DNA from: Cryptomeria japonica
Lineage: Eukaryota; Streptophyta; Pinopsida; Cupressales; Cupressaceae
Assembly: GCF_030272615.1 (NCBI RefSeq)
Contig: NC_081414.1
Location: 664,390,438-664,454,437, forward strand
Reading direction: 5' to 3'
DNA: 64,000 bases
Below are positions 22,494-32,956 of the stretch, piece by piece. The first letter of the stretch is position 1. Each line of letters starts with the position of its first letter. A program made the position numbers and the translations under genes. Under the pieces are notes generated by a model. That model made no database searches and was not told the DNA's origin. It saw only the letters and a program-made list of their open reading frames with translations.

Positions 22494-23272
22494 TGTAGAC
22501 GCCCAAAATTGTCATGTCTAATTAAATAAATATTTTATTTATTTAATTATCTAAGCCTAATTCTTCTATTAATTAAATAAATCTTTATTTATTTAATTAA
22601 TTCATTTATCCTCTTCTAGCCTTATTTCTCATTTAAATAAATACATTTATTTATTTAAATTATCCCTTTCCTAAATTAAATAAATATTTTATTTATTTAA
22701 TTGTCCTACTTCTTCTATTAATTAAATAGATCTTTATTTATTTAATTAATTCATTAACCTTTTCTACCCATGACACATGTCATTCATCTCTTAATTCATA
22801 CACTACCTACCCCTTTCATTATTTTGGTATTTCTTTTACCTACCCTCTAATCCTAGCCGACCTCTCTTTTTACACCTCTCAATCTTATCCCTCCATTTCA
22901 TATTGTGTCTTCTATTTAAGGAGAAGCTTTCTTCATTGTCAAACCCTAATGACTAATGACTGATTTTGGAGTACTTGGCTACACTACGATCCTACTTGCA
23001 ACCACATTCCATTCTTTGTTGAGCTCTTGTGCATACAAAAATCTGAGAGCAAGCATATCAAACAAGATCAATGGAGATAGGAAGAATGGAGATCAAAACC
23101 CTATTGGACATGTGATGGTATAATCATTGTGATTTTGAGTTATTTTGCATTGTCTTAGGTTATCTTCATATGTTATGGTGGATCTTTGTTCATTGTTAGG
23201 CTAGGGTTTGGTGGTTGAATTCATTTAGCCTTTCAATATTGTTATTATTGTTATCCATTTTCACCATACACA
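22494..23272 (+). repeat. E1 3' LTR
   Basis: 779 bp, TGTAGACG to CCATACACA, the same length as the 5' LTR. By eye I count about five substitutions, for example in the stretch after CATAT near the TATA box and near the end (AATCATTG against AATCTTTG). The AATAT duplication follows at 23273-23277. Confidence 0.95.
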
Positions 23273-23800
23273 AATATCAATTAGCTTCTCACAAAAGTAA
23301 GAAATGGGTTTACCTTCTTGTCTTAGAACCTCTCCAATGGCATTACTGCTTGCATCATAATCCACATGGAATACCTTGCTAAAATCTAGAAGTGCTAAAA
23401 TAGGTTGCTCCATCACCTTAGCCTTTAACAAAGAAAAGCTCCTCACTACCCATGTAGACCATTCAAACTCTCTCTTGTCCCCTCTCATGGTCTCAGTTAG
23501 TGGTGCACAAATACTACTGAAACATTTAATGAACTTTCTATAAAAAATTGCTAATCCATGAAATGATCTCACTTTTGTTACACTTCTAGGTGTTGGCAAT
23601 TCTAAGATAGATTTCACCTTCTTTGAGTCCCTCTTGATTCTATCTCCTGATACAAAAAATCCCGAATTTATCAATTCTCTCTTCACAAAGCTTTACTTCT
23701 TGAGGTAAATCAACAACTTTTCATCTTTAAGCTTCTCAAAAGAAAGTCTAACATGCATCAAATGCTCTTTTACGGTCTTAATAAAGATCAAAATTGAAGT
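23273..23800 (-). pseudogene. Chromovirus element C: reverse transcriptase end and RNase H start
   Basis: Minus-strand pieces read EHLMHVRLSFEKLKDEKLL, then after a stop INSGFFVSGDRIKRDSKKVK, SVTKVRSFHGLAIFYRKFI and VDYDASSNAIGEVLRQEGKP. This is the thumb/connection of a Ty3 RT and the RNase H start. The frame runs into the E1 junction after FCEKLI and continues on the far side of E1 (8447 downwards). Upstream of about 23800 the RT is lost; the YxDD region is absent. Confidence 0.8.
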
Positions 23801-23809
23801 GGAGAAAAT

Positions 23810-24988
23810 TATGAAAAAGGTTAAATGCATAAAAAAAAAGAGGAAATACAATGAAATACCCAAAAGCTTGCAAAGTAACCTTGTTATACCTTTTCCTCTC
23901 CTCTTCATCTGATTGAGCTAGATGAAGTGGAAGATGCACCCTTGCTCCACTTGATTTGATTTTCTCCTTTGATGATGGGTTGTCGATTGCTCTCCACTAC
24001 ACAATAAGATAGGATTGGCTATGAAGATGATTGTAATATATGAACTTGGCTTATGTGATACATGAATTGGGCATCATAAGGGTGTAATGGATGATTTCAA
24101 GGCTCAACCTAGCATCATAAGATTACTCAAATTATGGATGAATTGTGAAGGGAGGAGACTCCAATTTATAAATTGGAGGCCAAAATGGAAGGCCAAGATT
24201 GACTTTCATTTGAGGGCTTGGATTGAAAGAAAGTGGGAGAGGATTGAGAGGACAAGGTGTAAGATACAAAAGATATTCCATAAAGGCATTTCTTGTCTCC
24301 ACACCCCTCAAGGTACATGGGGAATGGAAAAGGAATAAAAAATTCCTTGGGGGCAGGGAGGAGGAATTAAAAATTTCAAAATAAGAGATTGTGGGAAGAC
24401 TAAATGAGAAAATGAATTAAAAGTTCCTTGGGAAGAGGGTCATGGGAATGTGTAAAGATTTGATATTCCTTACAAGAGACAAAGTTGGTAGAATTTAAGG
24501 TTTGGAAGGTGAAGGGGACAAGCCATTTATGAAAAAGTGTTGACTCATCCCTAATTAAGGTTATTAGGGATGTACAAATTATTAGGGGAATGAACTAGGT
24601 GAGTTAGTGGAGGATTAGAGTGCAAGTGGGAAATTCAGGAGGATGTGACATAAGGAAAGATAATGAGTGGAGGAATTTAAAATTGGGAAAAATGATAAGT
24701 ATGATTAGAGTAGGATTAATTAGGCTATATGATAGAATTAAGAAGGGTGATTTGTAGGAATCAGGGAATTAGCTTAGTTAATTGAAATTGATTAACTAAT
24801 CAGGGTTTTGAAGAATAGGGAAATAATTAATTTATTGATAAATTAATTATTGGAGTATAGTGATAAGACTAATTAAGTTTGATTTAATTATCCTTGAGAG
24901 GAAAGGGATCAACACAATCAAATCAATTATTTATGTTGAAAGGCTTAAATTAATTAAATATAAATTTAATTAATTTTAGACGTCTACA
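23810..24988 (-). repeat. E3 3' LTR (right edge firm, left edge uncertain)
   Basis: On the minus strand it begins TGTAGACGTCTAAAATT at 24988, very like the E1 LTR start, and is preceded by a pyrimidine/purine tract (TTTGCCCTTCTT on the plus strand). The next 200 bases are AT-rich with AATTAATT palindromes as in E1. The other end is not resolved; the change from chromovirus RT near 23800 suggests it. Confidence 0.5.
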
Positions 24989-25987
24989 ATTTGCCCTTCT
25001 TTTATGTAGTGGAAAAATTGGCGGTGGGTATAAGACAAAGAAAGATGTCCTGACATGAAGATGTGGGTGAGGTATGCCCCCTCAATAATTTAATCAGAAA
25101 ATTTATAATTTTTTTGTAAAATTATCAAAAAAGAAGAAAATGATAGGAAATGATGAGAAAGACAAAGAAAAAGGTGAAGCAAGAAGAAATTTTGGAGGAA
25201 ATACAAAAAGAGGATGGAAAAAGGCAATGGAAGGGCAAAAGAAGGGCCCATGTAAGTCACACAGGGCCCAAGGAGGGGTCATTGTTACACATACTATTCA
25301 TCAAGCTCATTGGAATCAAAGGAAAGGAGAGCCATGCTGAGGATTCTATGACACAAGAATTGTGGCAAGAGGGTCCAGAGGTACGAGAGGTCACCGGAGT
25401 ACGAACCACTAGTATGTACCCTAGTCTCGACTCGGTCATATGGTAGAATAGTATTAATTATAGGTAACTAATGAGGGGGAAAAAGTTGGTAGGACGTAGG
25501 CATCGATTGCTGAATTGACATTTGCACCTGAGGATTGTTGTTTGTGTAGACGATCCCTGCATGCATAGGTATGGAAACACCTATGTAGACATTGATTTTA
25601 AGCTCAGTGTCTACATGATTGGGGAGGGGGATTGGGGCCAAAGATTGCATAACATCCTTTCCACTCTGTAGAATGATGTAGGGAACATCAATTCGACATC
25701 TCCATTTAGGAAACATTGTCTCCACATAGAGTGGGGAAAATGAAGAAATGAAAAGAGATAAAGGATTTTAGGGGCCTTGATAAGATGCAGACTAGGAATG
25801 AGCTAGAATGTAAAGATAAAGGGCTAATGAAACTGGTTTAATGGTTGCAAGAGGATCCCATCATTTTGGGATCATGAGAGCATTGGCCTCTTGCCATGGC
25901 ACTATAGAGTGGATAACACAGTGATGAGTGGGCGTTTGTAGCATACTTCGGTCTAGAGTTCATATTGCAATAGCCACATACCAGATG
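24989..25987. other. E3 region between LTR and PMD gene
   Basis: The first bases repeat the PPT layout and the TATGCCCCCT phrase seen in E2 and E4. A possible donor, CCCATGTAAGTCAC, lies near 25250 in a Lys/Glu-rich open stretch, but I cannot align it to exon 1 of the other copies. No hairpin array of the E1/E2 type is visible. Confidence 0.4.
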
Positions 25988-27870
25988 CCATGTAGCGATG
26001 ATGATAGTGTTGGTTGAGCATTGGTACAATGAGACGTGTTCCTTCCACCTATCGATAGGTGAGGCTAGTATTAGATTGCTTGATGTTTGGTGGATCTTGA
26101 AGATACCTATCCATAGGATTATTATAGAGTATAGACTTGAAGGGGGGTTTGGTATTTGTAGAGTGTATGTGAGACTAATGATCTTCCAATGAATTGGACT
26201 TGGATGGTTCTTGAGAGGGAAATGGAGTGGGAGAGATGTATCCCTTGGCTTGTGTTATTTCTATGCAGTCTGATTAGTGGGAAGATGATGCCTAAACTTA
26301 GTGGACATGGTTTTTCTATAGGATGGTACCCAATATACCTACGGTGCAACCATTTTGGATCAGATATATCATGATCTACATGTGTGTTTATACTGAGGTT
26401 ATAATAACCTTAGGATATGTGTTACACTCTTACACATATGGGCATGGGAGCACATAGTAGTGACAAGGCCGCTAGGTGTATACGCCTAACATAGATGATA
26501 TCCATATGTAGATAGATATAGGGGGCTCTTGCATTATACTAGGGTTGGTGCAATTTGGTTTTGGTGCCACATTTATGATGAGATGATGGACTTTACATGG
26601 CAGCCCTTCAGAGACTACAAGTGATGGACATGGGATTTTTTGCTTTCTTGGGCTCAAACATAGTGCTGGTTGTTTGGGAGGACTATACACATCATTGATC
26701 AGTACTTGCCACACATGATTATGTGGCAGTTTGACGTGCAACAAGACATAGTGGGCAAGGAGTGAACACATCCTCGCATCATGCAAGAGATAGCTACTTG
26801 GGGTGATGTCATCGAGCCCTTTGAGGTTCGATTGAGTTGGTTAGGGGTTGAGACAATAGTTTGGTAGGAGTGACCAAAGACAACTGATCTTAGATGTATA
26901 GGATCTTATACAACTTGGTGGGAGGTACATAGGCCAGTTCAATTGACCGTGCCAAGGGTACTTGAGGTTGATGAGGTTGGAGGGAAGGGGGATGCAATAA
27001 GAGAGGGGAGCGCAGTAGGGGTCCAAGGAGGATTTGGTAGGTTTTGAAGAGGGATGGCTAGGCACAGCCATAGGAACATTCACTAGTACAAGTGTTGGCA
27101 TAGGTATAAGCTCCATAGGATTACAGAGTGTAGGAAAAGAAAGTACATGATGTATAGGGAGATGCCCCACATGATCACGCAACAGAGGTGTTGGCATAGG
27201 GTGGACAGTGACATGTATTACATGCCATTTTGGAGTAGGATACCAAGAGGGCTTGTGAATAGAGACTAGAGGATCAGTTGGCAGTGGAGAGAGGGAGGGT
27301 TAAGGAGGAGCGGGCTTGAGTAGAGAGTCTACAGGGAGAGATAGACAAGTTGAGATTAGAGGGGGATGTCTTGAGGCTGGATATAGAGGCATTGACAGTG
27401 GAGAGGTATTCTCTCTAAATAGAAGTTGATACTACTTTAGAGATGCTAGAGGAAAATTAAGGAGGGGAGATGCTACAAAGAATCAAGGACTCGAAGGGGG
27501 AGGTGGAGGGGTTGAGTAGAGAAAAGACAAATGTTGCCCACTACCAAAGTGAGAGGGATGTGACTTGTCGAGTAGTAGAGCCAAGATAGATGATGACTCT
27601 CTTTACAAAGGCCATGGATGTGTGGAGAGCTTCAAAGAGATATCTACAAGAGGCTTGGTACTATCAAGGCCTATATCAAGATGCAATACCTCTAGATCAG
27701 CGAGCTCCCATGTTTGTAGAGAGGACATAGACTCAACAAACCCATTCATAGACCTTCAGTGAGTCAGTAGAGATGAGAGCCTCCATACCACCTATAGAAG
27801 GACCTTCCAATGAATGGGCCGAGCCAAGTGTAGGAGATTGGGAGAGAAAAAGCTAGCTCTTACTTTTGTG
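25988..27870 (+). pseudogene. E3 antisense Plant Mobile Domain gene, decayed
   Basis: The plus-strand piece at 25998-26192 reads VLVEHWYNETCSFHLSIGEA then LDVWWILKIPIHR, a diverged match to the PMD start of E1/E2. Near 27350-27560 a frame with stops reads LRLEGDVLRLDIEALTVER and later GEVEGLSREKTNVAHYQSE, a clear coiled coil. The tail has PSNEWAEPSVGDWERKS near 27810. Frameshifts and many stops break the middle. The order PMD, coiled coil, Pro/Ser-rich tail is the same as in E2. Confidence 0.65.
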
Positions 27871-28897
27871 TGACATTTTGATATATGGACCCCTTGGGGA
27901 TTGGTCATTATATTATGACTAGACACATTATTTTTTGATATATATGAGATGAGTCATGATTTTAATGGAAATTTATATGATGCCTTGTATGGATGGAATT
28001 TATTATGGACTTTGCATCTATGTGATGATGGTTGATTACGATGGATGGTTTATGCTTATGATGATGCATGATGATTTATCTGACATGTTTGTGATGCAAG
28101 TTGTATGCATATTTATATGATGTATGCACATGTTTTTGGTTTAGTTTTTAATGATTTTTATATGCCATGTTCCTAACATGTTATGGATGCAGGGTGGATG
28201 TATGTATGATGTGTATGTGATGTGAGTAATTTTGATGTTATGCTAATTTTGGATATGCGATGAATATATCTAACCTATGATGTATGCATGATATGATGTG
28301 GATTATGTTGATATGGTGGATTTATGTATGAGTTATATGTATTTATAATATGAGATGAATACCTAATGAATGTAACAAGATGAAATGATATGCAATGATT
28401 AAAGCAATAATGATATGCAAAATGATATAAAAAAATTCTTTCTAAAATGAGTTGTAATGAACCCTAATGAATGGAAAATGAACTTTAATGCAAATCACAT
28501 CGCAATGAGATGCAAATATGTGCTATAAACTATGATCCTAAAATGAACCCTAATATAAATGAATCTAATGTATCATAATATATGCAACTAAATGATAATG
28601 ATCATCTAAAGTGTATGAAGTGACATGAAGGCAATGCAAAGGTAAATTTTGGCAATGATATGAAATCAAATTCAAGTGAAAATGCAATGGAATGGGGATG
28701 GACATTATTTTGTAATGAGATAACTATAATACAATGAATAGGACTGGAGAGAAGAAGGATAAAAAGAAGAGAGAGGAAGGAAAATGAATAAATTGGAGTC
28801 CTCAAAATATATGGACGAAATGAATTGATGGGTTGAAGGGGGGGGGGGGGGGAGTTGGATTTCTTGTTGTATAGATGTGGAGAGAAAACCTAGTTTA
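27871..28897. other. AT-rich spacer of E3
   Basis: ATG- and GAT-rich simple DNA with no gene, typical of the tract downstream of the PMD gene in E1, E2 and E4. A run of 15 G lies at 28838-28852. Confidence 0.5.
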
Positions 28898-29000
28898 ATT
28901 TTGCTAGGGATTATCTACATCACTGATTATAGGAATCAAAATGTTATGAATATCCAAGGTGTGGACTAGACTCATAGACAATAAGTATCTCAATGCACAT
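28898..29000. repeat. 103-bp direct repeat flanking E2, left copy
   Basis: It starts ATTTTGCTAGGGATT, ends ATGCACAT, and reappears at 44175-44277 with about three substitutions. It directly abuts the outer end of the E2 3' LTR. A normal target duplication for this class is 5 bp, so this is exceptional. Confidence 0.9.
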
Positions 29001-29778
29001 TGTATATGGTGAAAATGGATAACAATAATAATGATATTGAAAGGCTAAATGAATTCAACCACAAAACCCTAGCCTAACAACAACAAAGATCCACCATAAC
29101 ATATGAAGATTACCTAAGACAATGCAAATCAAATGAAATCACAAAGATTATACCATCACATGTCCAATAGGGTTTGGATCTCCGTTCTTCCTATCTCCAT
29201 TGATCTTGCTTGATATATTTGCTCTTAGTTTTTATGTGCACAAGAGCTCAACAAAGAATGAAATGTGGTTGCAAGTAGGATCGCATATGCCAAGTAGTCA
29301 AATTGATCAAGTAGTTCAGTAGTTAGGGTTTGATAATGAAGGAAGCATCTCCTTATATAGAAGACACAATATGAAATGGATGGATAAGATTGAGAGGTGT
29401 AAAAGGAGGTCGGCTATGATTAGAGGGTAGGTAAAAGAAATAATAAAATAATGAAAGGGGTAGGTAGTGTATGAATTAAGAGATGAATGACATGTGTCAT
29501 GGGTAGAAAAGGTTAATGAATTAATTAAATAAATAAAGATTTATTTAATTAATAGAAGAAGTGGGATCAATTAAATAAATAAAATATTTATTTAATTTAA
29601 GAAAAGGATAATTTAAATAAATAAATGCATTTATTTAAATGAGAAATAAGGCTAGAAGAGGATAAATGAATTAATTAAATAAATAAAGATTTATTTAATT
29701 AATAGAAGAATTAGGCTTAAAGTAATTAAATAAATAAAATATTTGTTTAATTAGACATGACAATTTTAGGTGTCTACA
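29001..29778 (-). repeat. E2 3' LTR
   Basis: On the minus strand it runs from TGTAGACACC at 29778 to CCATATACA at 29001. It has the same AT-palindrome series and TATA-like TATATAAGG (reverse of CCTTATATAG near 29352) as E1. It is complete and preceded on the minus strand by the polypurine tract. Confidence 0.93.
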
Positions 29779-29794
29779 TTTTGCCCCTCTTTGA
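29779..29794 (-). other. E2 polypurine tract
   Basis: The plus strand reads TTTTGCCCCTCTTTGAG, the reverse complement of the E1 tract, immediately next to the LTR end at 29778. Confidence 0.88.
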
Positions 29795-30048
29795 GACAAT
29801 GCGGCTTGTCGCGTTGTTTCAAAAAAGATAAGATGAACTGATACAGAGTTGCCCCAAGATAGGAATGATATGCCCCCTTGAGAGATTGGATGAAAATGTC
29901 TAGAAAGATCGCAGACAATCTCTCGATAAGAAAGACGGGATAGGATGGACTGATCGGATAAAGTTAGGATGGACTAACCGGATAAAGTGACAGAGTCACG
30001 GGATAAAGAAGACTGACTCGGGAGATGAGGGCTAGGGCTAGGATAGTC

Positions 30049-30054
30049 TATAAG
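30049..30054 (+). promoter_or_regulatory. TATA-like box of the E2 antisense PMD gene
   Basis: GTCTATAAGATAGACC includes TATAAG about 98 bp before exon 1. GGATAAAG occurs three times upstream (near 29959, 29979 and 30001). The box is conserved with E1 (22241). It points into the PMD gene, opposite to gag-pol. Confidence 0.5.
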
Positions 30055-30146
30055 ATAGACCACGAGGGAAAATACATCCTCATTGTCATCCACACATCCA
30101 TGAGAGCAGAGTGCAGAGAAAAATAGAGCAGCAGCAGTCAACAACA

Positions 30147-30212
30147 ATATCTTTGATTCACAGATTCAATCGCATTCGCCGATATCAGTGGCCAGCAGAG
30201 GCAGGAGAATCG
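30147..30212 (+). pseudogene. E2 antisense PMD gene, exon 1
   Basis: The phase-0 frame up to the donor reads HRFNRIRRYQWPAEAGES with no stop; the start position has ATA where E1 has ATG. The exon ends TCG|GTAAGTACC at 30212/30213, an excellent plant donor. The peptide is Arg-rich and matches E4 at H-R-F-x-R-x-R-R. Splicing is inferred from the sites and from three-copy conservation, not observed. Confidence 0.6.
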
Positions 30213-30324
30213 GTAAGTACCACAAAACCTCCTTGTACTTTTTTGCATTTATTGTTGTCATTAATGCATGCTAGATAAGGTAATAAATGCGCTCTAGGTT
30301 AGGGTCCAAAAAATGTCAAAAATG

Positions 30325-30560
30325 TCCAGGCGCATCTGCGTTGGTGCCAGGTGCGTCTGTGCTCGCTAGGCGCGTCTGTGTTTGTGCCAGGCGCGTCTAT
30401 GCGAGAAAAGGTGTCTGTGCATAAAGTGCTCACATCTGCGCTATTCAGGCGTGTCTATGATATGCAGACACGTCTGTGTCTTCCAGGTGCATTTGTGCAG
30501 AGCATAGGCACGTCTGTGTAAAACAGACATGTTTATGCAGTCTAGAAGCGCGTTTATGTC
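30325..30560 (+). repeat. Irregular CGCGTCTGTG array in the intron
   Basis: More than ten variants of GGCGCGTCTGTG (GTGCGTCTGTG, GACACGTCTGTG, GCGCGTTTATG and others) occur at 15-25 bp intervals. E1 has only a trace (GCACGTTTATG, CACGTTTGCG). The same motif in the opposite orientation forms arrays at 41648-41815 and 43026-43285 in this element's leader. Confidence 0.8.
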
Positions 30561-30667
30561 TTCAAGGTCAAATCGGCAGTTCTGTGATGAACATACGCTG
30601 TCGATTGGATAAGCTGCTAAGAGGATACACTCAAGCAGGTCCTCTAGGAAAGAATAGGATAAGTCGA

Positions 30668-30985
30668 GGCACTTTGTGATGAACAATGAGTACCAAGACA
30701 TAGAGAGTACTTTGTGATGAACAGGGAGTACAAATATGAGCAGCACTTTGTGATGAACAGTGAGTGCAAATGTGGGTAGCACTTTGTGATGAACAGGGAG
30801 TGCTAAAATGTAGTACTTTGTGATGAATAGGGAGTACCACTAGGATAAATAGAAACACTTTGTGATGAACAGTGAGTGTCACTAGGATAGATAGCAACAC
30901 TTTGTGATGAACAGTGAGTGTCACTAGGATAGAGTACCATATGCACTTAGATAAAAAGTAGCATTTTGTGATCAACAGTGAATGC
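30668..30985 (+). repeat. Hairpin array in the E2 PMD intron, 8 units
   Basis: Each unit is 25 nt: 5-bp stem, 15-nt loop TTGTGATGAACAGNG, complementary stem. Units start at 30707 (GTACT/AGTAC), 30743 (GCACT/AGTGC), 30779 (GCACT/AGTGC), 30813 (GTACT/AGTAC), 30855 (ACACT/AGTGT), 30897 (ACACT/AGTGT) and 30961 (GCATT/AATGC). A first, imperfect unit lies at 30668. Spacing is about 36-42 bp. The linker CACTAGGATAGATAG recurs after later units. Confidence 0.9.
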
Positions 30986-31021
30986 CACTATGACTGACAT
31001 GATTGATTTGCTTGACTACAG

Positions 31022-32956
31022 GAGTATTTGCCTATGCTGGATTCACGGGAGAGATTCCCATCGACTCAGAGATTGCGACTTGAGCTGACCTTCGAGGACA
31101 GAGCTGCTATTGAGGCTATGGGTCTGAGACATATTTTGTATGTGCTTGAGTTTCGAGCGAACATGGGATTGCTAACTGCACTAGTGGAGAGGTGGCACTT
31201 TGAGACTTGCACGTTTCATTTGCCGATGGGTGAGATGACAGTCACCCTGGAGGATGTGTACCGGATTCTGAGGATACCGATCGATGGGGAGCTGATTCCC
31301 TACAATCAAGATGGAGACAGGGAGGCCCCGAGACAAGTGTTCCGGGACCCAGGACTGGAGATGAGGGTAGGGCATGTGACATGGGATACCATGACACAGA
31401 TAGGATTGACACTATCGATAGTGATAGGAGGACCGATCAGTGGGTTCTTGTGTCTGGATAGAGCGACACGAGGGTTGGTTGTGGGCTGGGGGAGCACATT
31501 GGAGACACTGGTGACACAACACACCAGACATGCCTAGGGACCGTGTGTGCTAGCACACCTATATTATGAGCTACCTCAGTTTGTGTACCACGGGTCAGTA
31601 GGATTGGGCTGCGGGGTCACATTGTTATAGGTGTGGGCCTATAAGAATCTACCGGTGACACAACCTATACATTTTAGGGGCAAAGTTCATGGACATAGTT
31701 TCGTGCATTTGTATGACATGATCACCTCGCAGCCATGGATTGGCAGGTTGGAGTACTAGCAGCGGGCTATAGATGAGATTGATACAGTTATATGGAGGCT
31801 GTACCTAGGATGCAAGCAGTGGGAGGATGATGCAGTAGAGATACCCTACACCTTCCAGAGTAGGTATTTGATTGGGCAGATGCCCTATGTACTGGAGAGG
31901 CAGCTAGTGGATAGGGTGGGCAGGCAGTTTGGCAGGATCCAGCGGATGCCACAGGGTTCAGGCATGTACGCATGGACAGTCAAGGATCAGGCACAGTTTG
32001 GGCCATTACTATCATATGATTTGGCTGTTACACAGCTAGTGGAGATGATGCCCCTACCCTGGGATATATGGCCAGATATCGAGGATGCCGACATGGATGT
32101 AGAGTACACAACATATTGGGCCGAGCATCCATTCCCACGCCTGATAGATCTAGGAGAGCCACTAGACGAAGATGGTGGTGGGGATGGTGATGATGATGGA
32201 GATGATGGGGGGTGAGGCCGACGAAGGAGGCAGGGTGCAGTTGGAGAGAGGAGGGTGGCACCGCAGAGGGAGGGTGGAGAGGACAGACAGGTGCAGATTG
32301 TGAGGGGTCGTGGTGGATTATCGCTATAGGTGCCAGTAGCACAGGGTCCCAGATAGGTGTAGGGATAGGGACAGAGGTAGGTATAGGTACAGGTACAACC
32401 ACCAGTACAGGCATAGGCAGAGGGGCAAGCACCTGTATAGGGGGAGCCATAGGCAGAGGCACAGGGGGCCAAGGCGGAGGAGGATGAGCTGGTTGAGCTG
32501 AGAGAGATCTGCCAGGGATAGGCAGATGAGATCCAGGACTTGGAGAGGGAGAGGGATAGACTCAGGAGGCAGCTCAGAGATACTAAGCGGGAGCGAGACC
32601 AGGCCATTTAGTGCTACAGAGAGGTTGAGACAACACTGAGGGTTGGGAGGCAGGTGACAAAGGACACAGGGGCTAGATATGCCTATGTCCTGCGGGTAGG
32701 GGAGGAGATTGCCTACTGGCAGGATATCTATTATGGTGCAGTGCTAGCTGATCAGTGGGCGAGGAGCTTCCATAGACCATCGTGGACAGTGATAGCTATG
32801 AGAGGGAGCCGGAGGAGACATGCATCTAGTGGTGGGGTTATGGGTCCTCCACTACCACCAGATAGAGGGGACACGAGGGATGATCCTGGGGCGGGTCCTT
32901 CTAGGGCTCAGACTCTGTCGAGGCCAGGCAGCTCCGAGGGAGGGAGTTCATCATAG
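31022..32956 (+). pseudogene. E2 antisense PMD gene, exon 2 (one frame, 15 stops, no frameshift)
   Basis: From GAG at 31022 one frame runs 645 codons to TAG 32954. It has PMD start motifs LLTALVERWHFETC, FHLPMGEMTVTLEDVYRIL and RIPIDGEL; a middle motif VWAYKNLPVTQP (31631 on); and the PMD end YLIGQMPYVLE, RQLVDRVGRQFGRIQRMP near 31870-31945. An acidic Asp/Gly stretch, a region where Gln codons have decayed, a coiled coil (IQDLERERDRLRRQL near 32540) and the tail GPSRAQTLSRPGSSEGGSSS follow. Internal stops: TAG at 31535, 31628, 31757, 32327, 32354, 32360, 32366, 32378, 32384, 32414, 32438, 32450, 32519 and 32609, and TGA at 32213. PMD proteins are plant nuclear factors also captured by transposons. 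The function in this element is unknown. Confidence 0.88.

Larger units (their letters stand above)
8448..23272 (+). mobile_element. E1: complete-length Tat-type Ty3/gypsy retrotransposon, 14.8 kb
   Basis: E1 has two 779-bp LTRs (TG...CA), a perfect 5-bp target duplication, a PBS, a 2.5-kb leader, gag-pro-pol on the plus strand, and a decayed Plant Mobile Domain gene on the minus strand between pol and the 3' LTR. The domain order protease, RT, RNase H, archaeal-type RNase H, integrase without chromodomain is that of the plant Tat group. By eye the LTRs differ at about five positions, so insertion is recent. Yet pol has a frameshift and three stops, so E1 is probably not autonomous. Confidence 0.93.
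30213..31021 (+). other. Putative intron of the E2 PMD gene
   Basis: GTAAGTACC to GACTACAG, 809 bp, phase 0. It is longer than in E1 (510) and E4 (464), mostly because of a CGTCTGTG-type array at 30325-30560. The eight-unit hairpin array lies in its second half. Confidence 0.65.

Noticed and set aside
23810-24988. Host gene suggested by open frame 24087-24338
   Set aside because: The frame lies inside the probable E3 LTR, has no recognisable domain and no support from other copies.
28838-28852. Run of 15 G as a polypurine tract of a further element
   Set aside because: No LTR start follows it. It is a homopolymer in simple-sequence spacer, possibly of uncertain assembly length.
30668-30985. 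CRISPR-like array (regular repeats with spacers)
   Set aside because: Units are short hairpins with similar linkers such as CACTAGGATAGATAG, not unique spacers. The context is a plant retrotransposon and no cas-like gene is present.
31987-32607. Long open frame on the minus strand opposite PMD exon 2
   Set aside because: It is low-complexity (Ser, Pro, Tyr, Thr) and is the shadow of the Gln/Gly-rich PMD strand. No motif is seen, and it is absent from E1 and E4.
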